64,000 nucleotides of DNA. Origin: Lamprobacter modestohalophilus. Its GTDB lineage: Bacteria > Pseudomonadota > Gammaproteobacteria > Chromatiales > Chromatiaceae. The translations under genes and the position numbers were made by a program. Positions within the stretch are counted from its first letter, which is position 1; every line of letters starts with the position of its first letter. The DNA lies in contig NZ_NRRY01000003.1 in assembly GCF_016583905.1 (NCBI RefSeq), positions 1 through 64,000 on the forward strand, given 5' to 3'. Below, in pieces: positions 18,905 to 27,374 of this stretch. Under the pieces are notes generated by a model that saw nothing but the letters and a program-made list of their open reading frames with translations, did not search any database and was not told the origin of the DNA.

Positions 18905-19070
18905 GCTCGCCCAGAGCGACGGCCGCGCTCTAGACTGCCGTGCGCTCATGAAATAATCGCCCACATCCACATGGTACCGCAGACCTCGGCAGCGTTTCGC
19001 GGCGACGCGATGGTCGCGTCGGGCTAGAATGGCACGAGAATAACGATACAAGCTTGGAGGAGTTGCTGCC

Positions 19071-19841
19071 TTGAGAGACCGCTTTTTCGCGATTGCCGTG
19101 TCGCTGTTGGTATGGTGCCTAGCCGGTGCACTATTCGGTGGCTTGTTTATCGGCCTGTATGAGGTGCTGGTCTTGCTCGGGCTCAGCGGTTGGCAGCCCC
19201 TGGTGGTCGGCGCTGTGACGGCCGCGATGACCACCGCTGCCTTCTATAGCGCGATGCCGCTGGCCTTGGTGGGTGCCACAGCCGGCGTCTTGGCGTCAAT
19301 TGGGTATCTGGTGATCTCAGGACAGACCATCAGTTTGGCCATGATCACGCTCATTGCGGCCGGTAGCGGCCTCGCGGCTGGGGCCTTTTTTGCCTGGACT
19401 GGACGGCAAAATGCGCGCCCACTGGCGGAGACGCTGACCGGGATGCTCGCTGGTTTTGGGGCTGGCTTGGCGATGGTCGTTGTACTCACCACGATGGATC
19501 TTGCCGTTGGGCCTTTCGTGATGGCGGCTGGCGTTGTCGCGATCGTGGGCACCTTGTTTCAGCTCAACGAACATTGGATCGTGCAGGCCTGCCACGGCTG
19601 GCTCCCGGATAGCCTGGCAGCGCCCTTGGTTGCGGGTTTGATCGCCTCGGTGGTTGGCGCGGCGGTTTGGCTGATGGCCGGGATGACGACGCCGATGCTG
19701 TTTGGCGGCGAGCGCTCGCTGATCGATCAGGTCTTGCGGGAGGTTCCCACGGGCGCGCTTGGGGGAATGCTCGGCGGCGCCGCCACCGGTCTGATCCTCG
19801 AACTGATGGGCTTTCGATTGGAGGATCATGATGTTGTCTAA
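19071..19841 (+). CDS. Polytopic membrane protein of unknown function
   Basis: 256 aa, starting at TTG 19071 with GGAGG ten bases upstream. About eight transmembrane segments, rich in Gly/Ala small-residue motifs (AGALFGGLFIGLYEVL, AAGSGLAAGAFFAW, GALGGMLGGAATGLILELMG). One polar loop carries NEHWIVQACHGWLPDS (~165-180). No transporter signature, cofactor motif or known domain was recognised. It stands alone between phaB (divergent) and the Mrp operon. Confidence 0.65.
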   Translation: MRDRFFAIAVSLLVWCLAGALFGGLFIGLYEVLVLLGLSGWQPLVVGAVTAAMTTAAFYSAMPLALVGATAGVLASIGYLVISGQTISLAMITLIAAGSGLAAGAFFAWTGRQNARPLAETLTGMLAGFGAGLAMVVVLTTMDLAVGPFVMAAGVVAIVGTLFQLNEHWIVQACHGWLPDSLAAPLVAGLIASVVGAAVWLMAGMTTPMLFGGERSLIDQVLREVPTGALGGMLGGAATGLILELMGFRLEDHDVV

Positions 19842-19986
19842 CGTTTATAGTCACTGCCTCGGCCCGCGGCTGCGGCCCACTGGCTTTTTCGATCGATTAA
19901 GACGCCACGGTTGAGGCGAGCGTGGTGGACACGGCTCGTAGAGCGGCGATTCCAGCAGATTTAAAGGTGGCAGTCATGAGGCCAGA

Positions 19987-20010
19987 GCCGACGCCGACGC
20001 CGACGCCGAC
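19987..20010 (+). repeat. GCCGAC hexanucleotide repeat, four copies
   Basis: Four exact units in the 385-bp gap (19842-20226) between the membrane-protein gene and mrpE. Apart from this and the pentamer array at 20071 the gap holds no credible gene. Confidence 0.8.
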
Positions 20011-20070
20011 AACACCTGCGTCGATCTCTGAGTCACGATCAGAACCGAAGTAGGTGGCGCAGGATTGATC

Positions 20071-20105
20071 TGGTCTGGTCTGGTCTGGTCTGGTCTGGTC
20101 TGGTC
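20071..20105 (+). repeat. TGGTC pentanucleotide repeat, seven copies
   Basis: Seven uninterrupted TGGTC units end ~120 bp upstream of the mrpE start, in the presumed leader or promoter region of the antiporter operon. Such simple repeats change length by slippage. Whether this affects expression is untested. Confidence 0.9.
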
Positions 20106-20226
20106 TCTCCGCAGTCGTCTCGCCACCATTGCTGAGTCATCGATTTGTAATCCATCTGGCTGATCAGACCCTGGCTGTCGGCGAAAGTCGGTATCCTGGG
20201 CGAGGATCGTCAAGTTTTCTGCCAAT

Positions 20227-20769
20227 ATGCCAACAGACCAACAACAGACAATAGCGGAGACGCCTTTCCCCGCGGGGGCCTTTGCCGCCGCGCTCGCTTG
20301 GCGATTGTTCGTCTTCGCTTTGCTGTGGTGGCTCCTGACCAGCGGGCAGCAGGCTGCTGCATTATTCGGTGTGCCTTTTGTTGCTGCAGCCGCGCTGCTC
20401 AGCGCCTTAGCTCGGTTCCGTCCGCGGGCAGACGCGGCTACACTGAGTCCAGTAGCACCATTGTCGCTGCTGCGATTGATCGGTTTTTTTCTCTGGCATT
20501 CGTTGCTGGGCGGGGTCGATGTGGCGCTGCGTGCGTTTCGACATCCATTACCGCTGCAGCCGGATCTGATCGACTATCCACTGCGGCTGCCGCCGGGGCC
20601 GGCGACGGTGCTGATGTCGGGCCTGGTGAGTCTGATGCCGGGCACGCTGTCGGTGATCTGCGAGGATCACCTGCGGGTGCATGTGCTCGACCGGCATGGT
20701 CACTGGCATCAGGATCTTGAGCGGCTGGAGCGGCGCATTGGCGCGGTCTATCGGCTTGCTGGCTTTTAA
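20227..20769 (+). CDS. mrpE: Mrp-type cation/proton antiporter subunit E
   Basis: 180 aa. MrpE/MnhE (PF01899-type) is a small membrane subunit of the multisubunit Mrp antiporter, which exchanges cytoplasmic Na+ or K+ for H+ using the proton motive force. Visible: two N-terminal membrane helices (WRLFVFALLWWLL; VPFVAAAALLSALA), a third at SLLRLIGFFLWHSLLGGVDV, then the conserved MSGLVSLMPGTLSV and a cytoplasmic tail DHLRVHVLDRHGHW. First gene of an eight-gene operon with mostly overlapping stops and starts. Confidence 0.9.
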   Translation: MPTDQQQTIAETPFPAGAFAAALAWRLFVFALLWWLLTSGQQAAALFGVPFVAAAALLSALARFRPRADAATLSPVAPLSLLRLIGFFLWHSLLGGVDVALRAFRHPLPLQPDLIDYPLRLPPGPATVLMSGLVSLMPGTLSVICEDHLRVHVLDRHGHWHQDLERLERRIGAVYRLAGF

Positions 20770-20793
20770 GTCAAGGAATCACGGAACGGCTCG

Positions 20794-21111
20794 ATGCAGA
20801 CCCTCTACTACGCCCTGATCCTATTTCTACTGCTCACGCTGGTGGCTGGGCTGTGGCGGATTCGGCGTGGGCCAACCGCAGCGGATCGGATGCTGGCGGC
20901 ACAGCTGTTCGGCACCACCGCAACCGCTATCTTGCTGTTGATGGCCGAGGCCTCGGCAGCGCCAGCGTTGCGTGATGTGGCGCTGGTGCTGGCGCTGCTG
21001 GCGGCGATTACGGTGACGGCCTTTACGCGCCGGGTGCGGAGAATGGCGTCCGCGGGGGATGCGTTGCGGGACTCGCCAAGACACACAGCTAGAGACCGGA
21101 ATGCTCGTTAG
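20794..21111 (+). CDS. mrpF: Mrp antiporter subunit F
   Basis: 105 aa, three transmembrane helices. The MrpF signature LWRIRRGPTAADRMLAAQLFGT (~21-42) follows helix 1, and later helices are TATAILLLMAEA and ALVLALLAAITVTAF. The C-terminal ~25 residues (VRRMASAGDALRDSPRHTARDRNAR) are charged and longer than usual, and overlap the start of mrpG by 11 bases. Confidence 0.9.
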   Translation: MQTLYYALILFLLLTLVAGLWRIRRGPTAADRMLAAQLFGTTATAILLLMAEASAAPALRDVALVLALLAAITVTAFTRRVRRMASAGDALRDSPRHTARDRNAR

Positions 21112-21397
21112 TCTGTTGTCGGTGGCCCTATTGGTCGCGGGTGCCGTCTTCTTCCTAGCCGGCACGCTGGGGCTGTTGCGCTTTCCGGATGTCTACACGC
21201 GGCTGCATGCCTTGACCAAGGCCGATAATCTGGGCTTGGGGCTGATGGTGCTTGGGCTCATGCTGCAAGCGGAATCGTTGGCCGCGGCTGGCAAGCTGCT
21301 GTTCATCTGGCTGCTGTTGCTCGCCGCCTCGGCCACCGCCGGACAGCTGGTCGCGAGCTGGGCACAAGGCAAGGGGATCGCACCTTGGCGTGGTTGA
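21101..21397 (+). CDS. mrpG: Mrp antiporter subunit G
   Basis: 98 aa from ATG 21101; an in-frame ATG at 21059 would lie inside mrpF and add residues foreign to the family. Three membrane helices with the MrpG core LAGTLGLLRFPDVYTRLHA (19 residues) followed by LTKADNLGLGLMVLGL. Overlaps mrpF upstream and the next gene by 13 bases downstream. Confidence 0.9.
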   Translation: MLVSLLSVALLVAGAVFFLAGTLGLLRFPDVYTRLHALTKADNLGLGLMVLGLMLQAESLAAAGKLLFIWLLLLAASATAGQLVASWAQGKGIAPWRG

Positions 21398-22314
21398 GTC
21401 TGCTGCCGCTGGCGATCGATCTGGTGTTGGCGCTGACGCTGCTGTGGCTGGCCTGGCGCGCGCTCACGAGCCCGGATCTGTTTCGAGCCGTCGTACTGTT
21501 CATCGCCCTCGGGCTGGTGTTGGGGTTGGTCTGGGTGCGGTTGGATGCGGTCGATATCGCGCTCGCCGAGATTGCGCTTGGGGCTGGCGTGACGGGTGCC
21601 TTGTTGCTTGCTGCGTTGGCGAAACTGCAGCCCGCCGAGTCTCAAACGGATGAAGTCGCGATGATGGCGCCAATCGCTCTGCGATTGCCCATCGCCTTGC
21701 TGCTGATCGCGCTCTTAACGGGGCTCGGCCTCGTCGTTTGGCAGCTGTGGGTGCCGGCACCGGGACTCAGCAACCTGGTCGATGCACGGCTCGATGAGGC
21801 CGGCGTTGCTTATCCCGTTACCGCCGTGCTGCTCAATTTTCGCGGTTACGACACCTTGCTTGAGTTGGCGGTGCTGCTGCTGGCGCTGATCGGGGTCTGG
21901 TCGTTATCGACGGCGCCGCATCTGGGCGACGAGGAGCCGGAGCCGGCGCTGGCGGCGCTCAGTCGACTGCTGGCGCCGCTGATGATCCTGGTCGCGGCCT
22001 ATCTGGTTTGGGTTGGTGCCTATGCGCCCGGTGGGGCATTTCAGGCCGGCTCGGTGCTCGGCGCTGCCGGGGTATTGCTGCGACTGAGCGGTTGGCGGCT
22101 GTCGCTGAGCGCGACCGGCTGGCCACTACGGCTCGTGCTGGTGCTCGGGGTGGCGGTGTTCGCGTTCATTGGTCTGGCTGTGATCGGCTTCGGCCAGCCT
22201 TTGCTCGGCTATCCGCAGGGGTGGGCGAAGCCGGCGATCCTGACCATCGAGCTGGCGGCCACGCTGTCGATCGGCGCCATCCTCGCGGCCCTGTTCATCG
22301 GCGGGCGGCCATGA
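21385..22314 (+). CDS. Fused DUF4040-MnhB antiporter subunit
   Basis: 309 aa, TTG start at 21385 inside the end of mrpG. Residues ~1-75 form a DUF4040-type three-helix unit (FRAVVLFIALGLVLGLVWVR; DAVDIALAEIALGAGVTGAL), which in canonical Mrp is the C-terminal part of MrpA. Residues ~135-309 are an MnhB-type domain (AVLLNFRGYDTLLELAVLL; GAYAPGGAFQAGSVLGAAG). Here the MrpA tail and MrpB are one polypeptide while the MrpA antiporter body is a separate gene downstream, as in hydrogenase-linked and group-3-like Mrp modules. The stop overlaps mrpC by four bases. Confidence 0.85.
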   Translation: MAWLSLLPLAIDLVLALTLLWLAWRALTSPDLFRAVVLFIALGLVLGLVWVRLDAVDIALAEIALGAGVTGALLLAALAKLQPAESQTDEVAMMAPIALRLPIALLLIALLTGLGLVVWQLWVPAPGLSNLVDARLDEAGVAYPVTAVLLNFRGYDTLLELAVLLLALIGVWSLSTAPHLGDEEPEPALAALSRLLAPLMILVAAYLVWVGAYAPGGAFQAGSVLGAAGVLLRLSGWRLSLSATGWPLRLVLVLGVAVFAFIGLAVIGFGQPLLGYPQGWAKPAILTIELAATLSIGAILAALFIGGRP

Positions 22315-22622
22315 ACTCGGTGCTGGTGTTTGCCTTGGCTGGGGTTGGGCTGATCGGGCTCGGGCTCTACGGGTTGTTGGTCCAGCGGCATCTGCTGCGC
22401 AAGGTGCTGGCCTTCAATGTCATCAGTAGCGGCATCTTTCTGCTCTTAGCCGGGTTGGCGCGGCGAGCGCCCGGCGCCGAGCCGGACCCAGTGCCACAGG
22501 CGATGGTGTTGACCGGGATCGTGGTGGCGGTGGCGGCGACCGCGCTCGCGCTGGCGATGATGCTGGCGCTGCGCTCGGCGACCGGCCGCACCCGACTCAA
22601 GGACCATGGCGATGAGGACTAA
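22311..22622 (+). CDS. mrpC: Mrp antiporter subunit C (NuoK-like)
   Basis: 103 aa from ATG 22311, overlapping the previous stop as ATGA. Homologous to NuoK: three helices (VFALAGVGLIGLGLYGLL; VLAFNVISSGIFLLLAGLA; AMVLTGIVVAVAATALALAM) with the conserved DPVPQAMVLTGIVVA. The C-terminal half is duplicated immediately downstream. Confidence 0.9.
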   Translation: MNSVLVFALAGVGLIGLGLYGLLVQRHLLRKVLAFNVISSGIFLLLAGLARRAPGAEPDPVPQAMVLTGIVVAVAATALALAMMLALRSATGRTRLKDHGDED

Positions 22623-22624
22623 CG

Positions 22625-22788
22625 TCTTGCTCTTGGCCGGGGTAGCGCGGCGAGCGCCCGGTGCCGAGCCAAATCCAGTTCCGCAAGCGATGGTGCTGAC
22701 TGGGATCGTGTCGGCGCTGGCAATGATTCTGGCGATCAGTTCGGCGACCGGACGTAACAGACTCAATGACGATGGCGATGAGCGCTAG
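22625..22788 (+). pseudogene. Partial tandem duplicate of mrpC
   Basis: From 22625 the translation reads VLLLAGVARRAPGAEPNPVP, then QAMVLTGIVSALAMILA and SSATGRNRLNDDGDER. It matches the second half of mrpC (LLLAGLARRAPGAEPDPVPQ onward), with the VAVAATALA segment deleted. A 60-codon frame with ATG 22606 overlaps the end of mrpC, and its stop lies inside the start of the next gene, so it may still be translated and couple mrpC to mrpD. It lacks the first NuoK-like helix. A decaying duplicate is more likely than a functional subunit. Confidence 0.8.
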
Positions 22789-24406
22789 CGCGATGCCCAT
22801 GCTGTTGAGCGGTGCCGATTGGGCCACCGCACTGGTGTTCGTGCCACTGCTCGCGGCCTTGGCCTGCTTTCTCGTGCCGCGCGCTGCCGGTTGGTTGGGG
22901 CTGCTGGCCGCGCTGCTGATCCTGCTCGCGACCCTCGGCTTGGTGCAGGGCCTGCTCGCCGATGGTCCGCTGCGGGTGGCGGTCGGTGGTTGGGGGGCGC
23001 CCCTCGGGATCGATCTCTGGGCCGATGGGCTGAGCGCGGCCTTGCTGCTGATGACGTCCTTGGTTGGGCTTGGCGTCAGTGTCTATGCACCGGGATATTT
23101 TGCCGCGCATCCGGAGCAGCGGCGCTGGTTCTGGCCGCTCTGGCTGCTGTTGTGGACGGCGCTGAACGGGCTGTACCTGTCGGCGGATCTGTTCAATCTT
23201 TATGTGATGCTCGAGGTGCTGGGGCTGTCGGCGGCGGCGCTGACCGCCCTCAGCGGTAGCGCGACGGCGTTGAACGCGGCGATGCGCTATCTGCTGGTGA
23301 GTCTGCTCGGCTCGGCGGCCTATCTGCTCGGCGTGGCCTTGCTCTATCACGGTTATGGGACGGTCGATATCGCATTGCTGGGCGAGCGCATCGAGGCCGG
23401 TGCTGTCGCCACGACCGCGCTGCTAGTCATGTCGACTGGCTTGTTGCTGAAAACGGCCCTGTTGCCGTTCCACTTCTGGCTGCCGCCCGCGCACGGCAGT
23501 GCTCCGGCACCGGTGAGCGCCTTGCTCTCGGCCTTGGTGATCAAGGCCTCGTTCTATCTGCTGTTGCGCCTGTGGCTGGACCTGTTCAGCGGGCTTGGTG
23601 GGTTGCTCTCGGCGCTGTTGCCGGAGTTGCTAGGGCTGCTCGGCGCCGCCGCCGTGCTCTGGGGCTCGGTGCAGGCGTTGCGCCAGCGCCGGCTGAAGCT
23701 GTTGATCGCCTATTCGACTGTCGCACAGATCGGCTACCTGTTCCTGGCCTTTCCATTGGCGGGCGCTCAGGTCAACGCGCTGGCCTGGCGTGCGGTGTTG
23801 TATCTGGCACTGGCGCACGGCTTGGCCAAGGCCGCGATGTTCCTCAGCGCTGGCAGCCTGCTCCAATTTGCAGGCCATGACCGTATCGCCGATCTCGATC
23901 GCGCGGTGCAGCGGCTGCCCTTGACGCTGACCGCCTTCGTACTTGGCGGGATCAGCATCATGGGTCTGCCGCCGAGCGGTGGCTTCGTCGGCAAGTGGCT
24001 GTTGCTCGAGAGCGCCTTCACCCAGGGCCGCTGGGGACTCGCGATCGTGGTGCTGTTGGGCGGGGTCCTGGCTGCTGGCTATGTGTTCAAGGTGGTCGGT
24101 TATGCCTTCACCCCGACCGAGATCGCCCAAGAAGGCGAGGCGGTGCCGCTGACGATGCAATGGAGCGCCTTGCTGCTGGCCTTTGGCGCCATCCTGCTCG
24201 GCTTCTCCGCGCCCTGGCTGTGGCCGCTGCTCGAGGTTGGCGCTCCCTTTATGCAGCCTGTTGCTGAGATCGGCATGGCGGCCCTCAAAGAGATTGGCGC
24301 GATACCCGCGGCTGTCGTGACGGGATCAGGCATGCTGGAAGCAGAAATCTTAGCAGGATCAGAAGTAGGGACTGGCAGAGAGACATGGATTGGAGCCGCG
24401 CCATGA
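22766..24406 (+). CDS. Mrp antiporter subunit D-like (NuoM/N family), first copy
   Basis: 546 aa, ~14 transmembrane helices, of the proton-conducting Nuo/Mrp antiporter family. Typical blocks: FNLYVMLEVLGLSAAALTAL (conserved Glu of TM5), LPFHFWLPPAHGSAPAPVSA with following ALVIKASFYLLLRL (conserved Lys), LLIAYSTVAQIGYLFLAFPL, and GLPPSGGFVGKWLLLESA. The start is uncertain among ATGs at 22766, 22772 and 22778. It overlaps the mrpC duplicate upstream and the next gene downstream by 22 bases. Confidence 0.88.
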   Translation: MTMAMSASAMPMLLSGADWATALVFVPLLAALACFLVPRAAGWLGLLAALLILLATLGLVQGLLADGPLRVAVGGWGAPLGIDLWADGLSAALLLMTSLVGLGVSVYAPGYFAAHPEQRRWFWPLWLLLWTALNGLYLSADLFNLYVMLEVLGLSAAALTALSGSATALNAAMRYLLVSLLGSAAYLLGVALLYHGYGTVDIALLGERIEAGAVATTALLVMSTGLLLKTALLPFHFWLPPAHGSAPAPVSALLSALVIKASFYLLLRLWLDLFSGLGGLLSALLPELLGLLGAAAVLWGSVQALRQRRLKLLIAYSTVAQIGYLFLAFPLAGAQVNALAWRAVLYLALAHGLAKAAMFLSAGSLLQFAGHDRIADLDRAVQRLPLTLTAFVLGGISIMGLPPSGGFVGKWLLLESAFTQGRWGLAIVVLLGGVLAAGYVFKVVGYAFTPTEIAQEGEAVPLTMQWSALLLAFGAILLGFSAPWLWPLLEVGAPFMQPVAEIGMAALKEIGAIPAAVVTGSGMLEAEILAGSEVGTGRETWIGAAP

Positions 24407-25929
24407 TGCCAACCATTGATGCCGCGCTGCCACCGAATGCCTGGCTGCCGCTCCTGGTGCTGGCCAGCTCGCTGCTGCCTGGGCTGGTGATCTTCTTCCT
24501 CGCCGAGCGGCGCTATTGGACGCGCACGCTGCTCAATCTCGCCGGCTCCTTGGTCAAGCTGATGTTGGTCGGCGCCATGCTCTGGGGCGTGTTCCATCAA
24601 CAGCAGTATGCGGCTAGTCTGCCGCTGCTGCCGGGGCTGGATCTGGTGCTACGGGTGCGGCCGCTTTCGCTGCTGTTCTTGGCACTCTCGGCCGGACTCT
24701 GGCTGCTGACGACGCTGTATGCGATCGGCTATCTGGAAGACTCACCGAATCGCAGCCGCTTCTTCGGTTTCTTCAGCCTCTGCGTCACCGCCACCGTTGG
24801 CGTGGCGATGGCCGGCAATCTGCTGACCTTCCTGCTCTTCTTCGAGCTGCTGACGCTGACCACCTATCCGCTGGTGGTCCATCGCGGCACGGAGGAGGCG
24901 CGGCGCGCCGGCCAGATCTATCTCGCTCATACGGTGATTGCCGGTGCGCTGTTGCTGGCGGGTACCGTCTGGCTCTACACGCTTGCCGGCACCCTGACGT
25001 TCACCACCCAGGGCTTCGTCGCTGATCTGGTCGAGGGCCATCGTTGGTCGCTGATCGCCATCTTCGTGCTGCTGATCATCGGCGTTGGCGTCAAGGCGGC
25101 GCTGGTGCCCTTGCAGAGTTGGCTGCCGCGGGCGATGGTGGCGCCAGCGCCGGTGAGCGCGCTCTTGCATGCGGTGGCGGTGGTGAAGGCGGGCGCCTTT
25201 GGCATCGTGCTGATCGTCTACGATGTCTTCGGCGTCGAGGTCGCGGCCGAGCTGGGCGTGACCAAGCCGCTGGCGCTGGTGGCGGCGTTCACGATCCTCT
25301 ACGGCTCGCTGCGCGCGCTGTTCCAGGACAACCTCAAGCGGCGCTTGGCCTTCTCCACGGTCAGTCAGGTCTCCTATATCGTGCTCGGGGTCGCCATCGT
25401 CGGGCCCTTGGCGACGGTCGGCGGTCTGGTGCATCTGGTGCATCAAGGGGTGATGAAGATCACGCTGTTCTTCTGCGCTGGCAACCTCGCCGAGACCCTG
25501 GGCATCCATCAGGTCAGCGAGATGAATGGCGTCGGCCGGCGCATGCCCTGGACCATGCTCGCCTTCAGCATCGGCGTGTTCGGCATGATCGGGCTGCCGC
25601 CGGTGGCCGGCTTCATCAGCAAATGGTACCTCGGCCTCGGCGCGCTTGAGGCCGGCCTGCATTGGCCCTTGTTCGTGCTCGCTGGCAGCAGCCTGTTGAA
25701 TGCCGCCTATTTTCTGCCGATCCTGCACCGCGCCTGGTTCTGCGAGCCGCCTGAGGCCTGGCCGGAGGAGCGTGATTTTGGGGGCAAGAAGGAGACCGCT
25801 TGGCTGCTGCTGTTGCCGCCGCTAGTTACCGCAGCGCTGTCGCTGCTGATCGGGCTGTTCGCGTCGATGCCGTTCACGCCCTTGGAATGGGCGCGGCTCA
25901 TCGCTGAGCGCGAGTTCTATCAGCCATGA
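24385..25929 (+). CDS. Mrp antiporter subunit D-like, second copy
   Basis: 514 aa, ~14 helices, same family as the preceding gene but clearly a different paralogue. Conserved charged sites are kept: FFELLTLTTYPLVVHRGTEE (Glu of TM5), LVPLQSWLPRAMVAPAPVSA followed by LLHAVAVVKAGAFGIVLI (Lys), LKRRLAFSTVSQVSYIVLG and GLPPVAGFISKWYLGLGA. In such operons one of the D-type proteins replaces the MrpA antiporter domain. Its last codons overlap the next gene by four bases. Confidence 0.88.
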   Translation: MDWSRAMMPTIDAALPPNAWLPLLVLASSLLPGLVIFFLAERRYWTRTLLNLAGSLVKLMLVGAMLWGVFHQQQYAASLPLLPGLDLVLRVRPLSLLFLALSAGLWLLTTLYAIGYLEDSPNRSRFFGFFSLCVTATVGVAMAGNLLTFLLFFELLTLTTYPLVVHRGTEEARRAGQIYLAHTVIAGALLLAGTVWLYTLAGTLTFTTQGFVADLVEGHRWSLIAIFVLLIIGVGVKAALVPLQSWLPRAMVAPAPVSALLHAVAVVKAGAFGIVLIVYDVFGVEVAAELGVTKPLALVAAFTILYGSLRALFQDNLKRRLAFSTVSQVSYIVLGVAIVGPLATVGGLVHLVHQGVMKITLFFCAGNLAETLGIHQVSEMNGVGRRMPWTMLAFSIGVFGMIGLPPVAGFISKWYLGLGALEAGLHWPLFVLAGSSLLNAAYFLPILHRAWFCEPPEAWPEERDFGGKKETAWLLLLPPLVTAALSLLIGLFASMPFTPLEWARLIAEREFYQP

Positions 25930-27362
25930 GTGTCGCCTCACTGCTGGCGACCTTGGGGCAGTGGGCGCCGTTGCTGGTGCTGGTGGTGCCCTTGACCTTT
26001 GCCGGCCTACTAGCGTTTCCGCGGCTGGTTGGCGTCATTGGCCTGCTGGCGCCCTGGGCGGTGCTGCCAGCCCTGCTTGCCGGTCTGCTGGCGCCGCAGA
26101 CAGAGCTGTTACTGCCGGAGCTGCTGCTCGGTAGTAGCCTGATGATCGACCCCATCGGGCGGCCGTTTCTGGTGCTGTTGGCGTTGTTATGGCCGGTCGC
26201 TGGTTGGCTTGCCGGCGAACGGCTGCGCCGCCGGGGTCCGGTGTTGCTGTTCTTGTTGGCGATGAGTGGCAGCCTCGGATTGGTGGTGGCGGGCAACCTG
26301 GTGGTGTTCCTGCTCGCCTCGACGGTCAGTGGCTATGCGCTCTACGGCCTCGCGGTTCGGCAGCCTGGCGCGCGTGCCTTCGTCGTGTTGCTGGTGCTCA
26401 GCGATCTGCTCTTGTTCGAGCTGCTGTTGCTGCTGGTGAAGGGCGGTATTGGGCTGAATCTGGCGTCAGCGGCTGCACCCAGTGCCGCGATTGGTGGCAG
26501 CTGGGTCTTGCTCGTGCTCAGCTTGCTAGGCTTTGGCGCCAAGGCTGCGGTCTTCGGCCTGCACCTATGGCTGCCGCGGGTGCTCTCGGGAAGGGCCGTT
26601 GAGCTGAGCCCGATTCTGATTGGCTTCGTACTCTCAGCTGGTCTGCTGCCCTGGCTGCGGTTGTTGGCGCCGGGGGCCTTGTCGGGTGACGCAGCAACGC
26701 TGCTGTCCTGGATGGCGCTGGCGAGTATGGGGCTGGCGGTCATCTTGGGGATGCTGCAAGGCGGGCAGCGGGCCTTGCTCGGTTATGCGATCAGCGCCCT
26801 CAGCGGATTCTGGCTGCTGTTGTTGAGCGTTTCCGGTGGGGAGCTTGGTGCGCTGATGCCGGCACCTGAGACTGAGGCGCGCGCACTGGCGATGGCGCTG
26901 GCCTTGTGTCAGGCCGGGCTGGCGCTGGCGGCACTGCTGGTGCAGGGCGCGCGGCGCTGGGCGCAACAATCCTGGCTTGACTGGCTGCTGAATGGGTTTG
27001 CTGTGCTCTTGCTTGCCGATGCGCTGCTGGGCATGGCTGGGGTGTTGGCGTTCGACCGCGAAAACGGCTTCATGATCGCCGCCTGTGGCCTTTTCGGCGG
27101 ACTGATGGGGCCGTTGCTCTGTGCGCGGCAGCGCGGCACTGAGACGTTGCAGGTGATTGGACCAAGCCGGCCGTTATCGCTGAACCTGTTGGCAGCCGGG
27201 TGGGCCCTGCTGATGGCTGGTGGCATAGTGATCGCGCCGCCAGGCTGGCCGCTGGCCGCGTTATTATCCGCCCCCGTCTCGGCGCCACTAGCCGCCCTAG
27301 CTTTGATCGTCGTGGCGGCCCTCAGCGCCCTGCTCGCGCTGGCAAAACCAGCGCGAGTCTAG
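25926..27362 (+). CDS. Divergent antiporter-like membrane subunit, last gene of the Mrp operon
   Basis: 478 aa, ~14 hydrophobic helices, start ATG overlapping the previous stop as ATGA. The layout resembles NuoN/MrpD proteins: KAAVFGLHLWLPRVLSGRAV corresponds to the loop that in paralogues reads WLPxAxxxAPxPVSA, but the A-P-V-S-A core and the following Lys are replaced by ELSPILIGF. The TM5 Glu region is also weak. It is probably a scaffold or non-pumping homologue. Six or seven consecutive Leu/Ala-rich helices with few charges support a structural role. Ends 12 bases before the convergent dihydroorotate-dehydrogenase-like gene. Confidence 0.75.
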   Translation: MSVASLLATLGQWAPLLVLVVPLTFAGLLAFPRLVGVIGLLAPWAVLPALLAGLLAPQTELLLPELLLGSSLMIDPIGRPFLVLLALLWPVAGWLAGERLRRRGPVLLFLLAMSGSLGLVVAGNLVVFLLASTVSGYALYGLAVRQPGARAFVVLLVLSDLLLFELLLLLVKGGIGLNLASAAAPSAAIGGSWVLLVLSLLGFGAKAAVFGLHLWLPRVLSGRAVELSPILIGFVLSAGLLPWLRLLAPGALSGDAATLLSWMALASMGLAVILGMLQGGQRALLGYAISALSGFWLLLLSVSGGELGALMPAPETEARALAMALALCQAGLALAALLVQGARRWAQQSWLDWLLNGFAVLLLADALLGMAGVLAFDRENGFMIAACGLFGGLMGPLLCARQRGTETLQVIGPSRPLSLNLLAAGWALLMAGGIVIAPPGWPLAALLSAPVSAPLAALALIVVAALSALLALAKPARV

Positions 27363-27374
27363 GCTCCAGCTCGG

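Noticed and set aside
24742-25728. Long minus-strand frame opposite the second MrpD-like gene
   Set aside because: Shadow of a strongly conserved membrane protein; the His/Arg/Gln-rich translation is typical of antisense frames.
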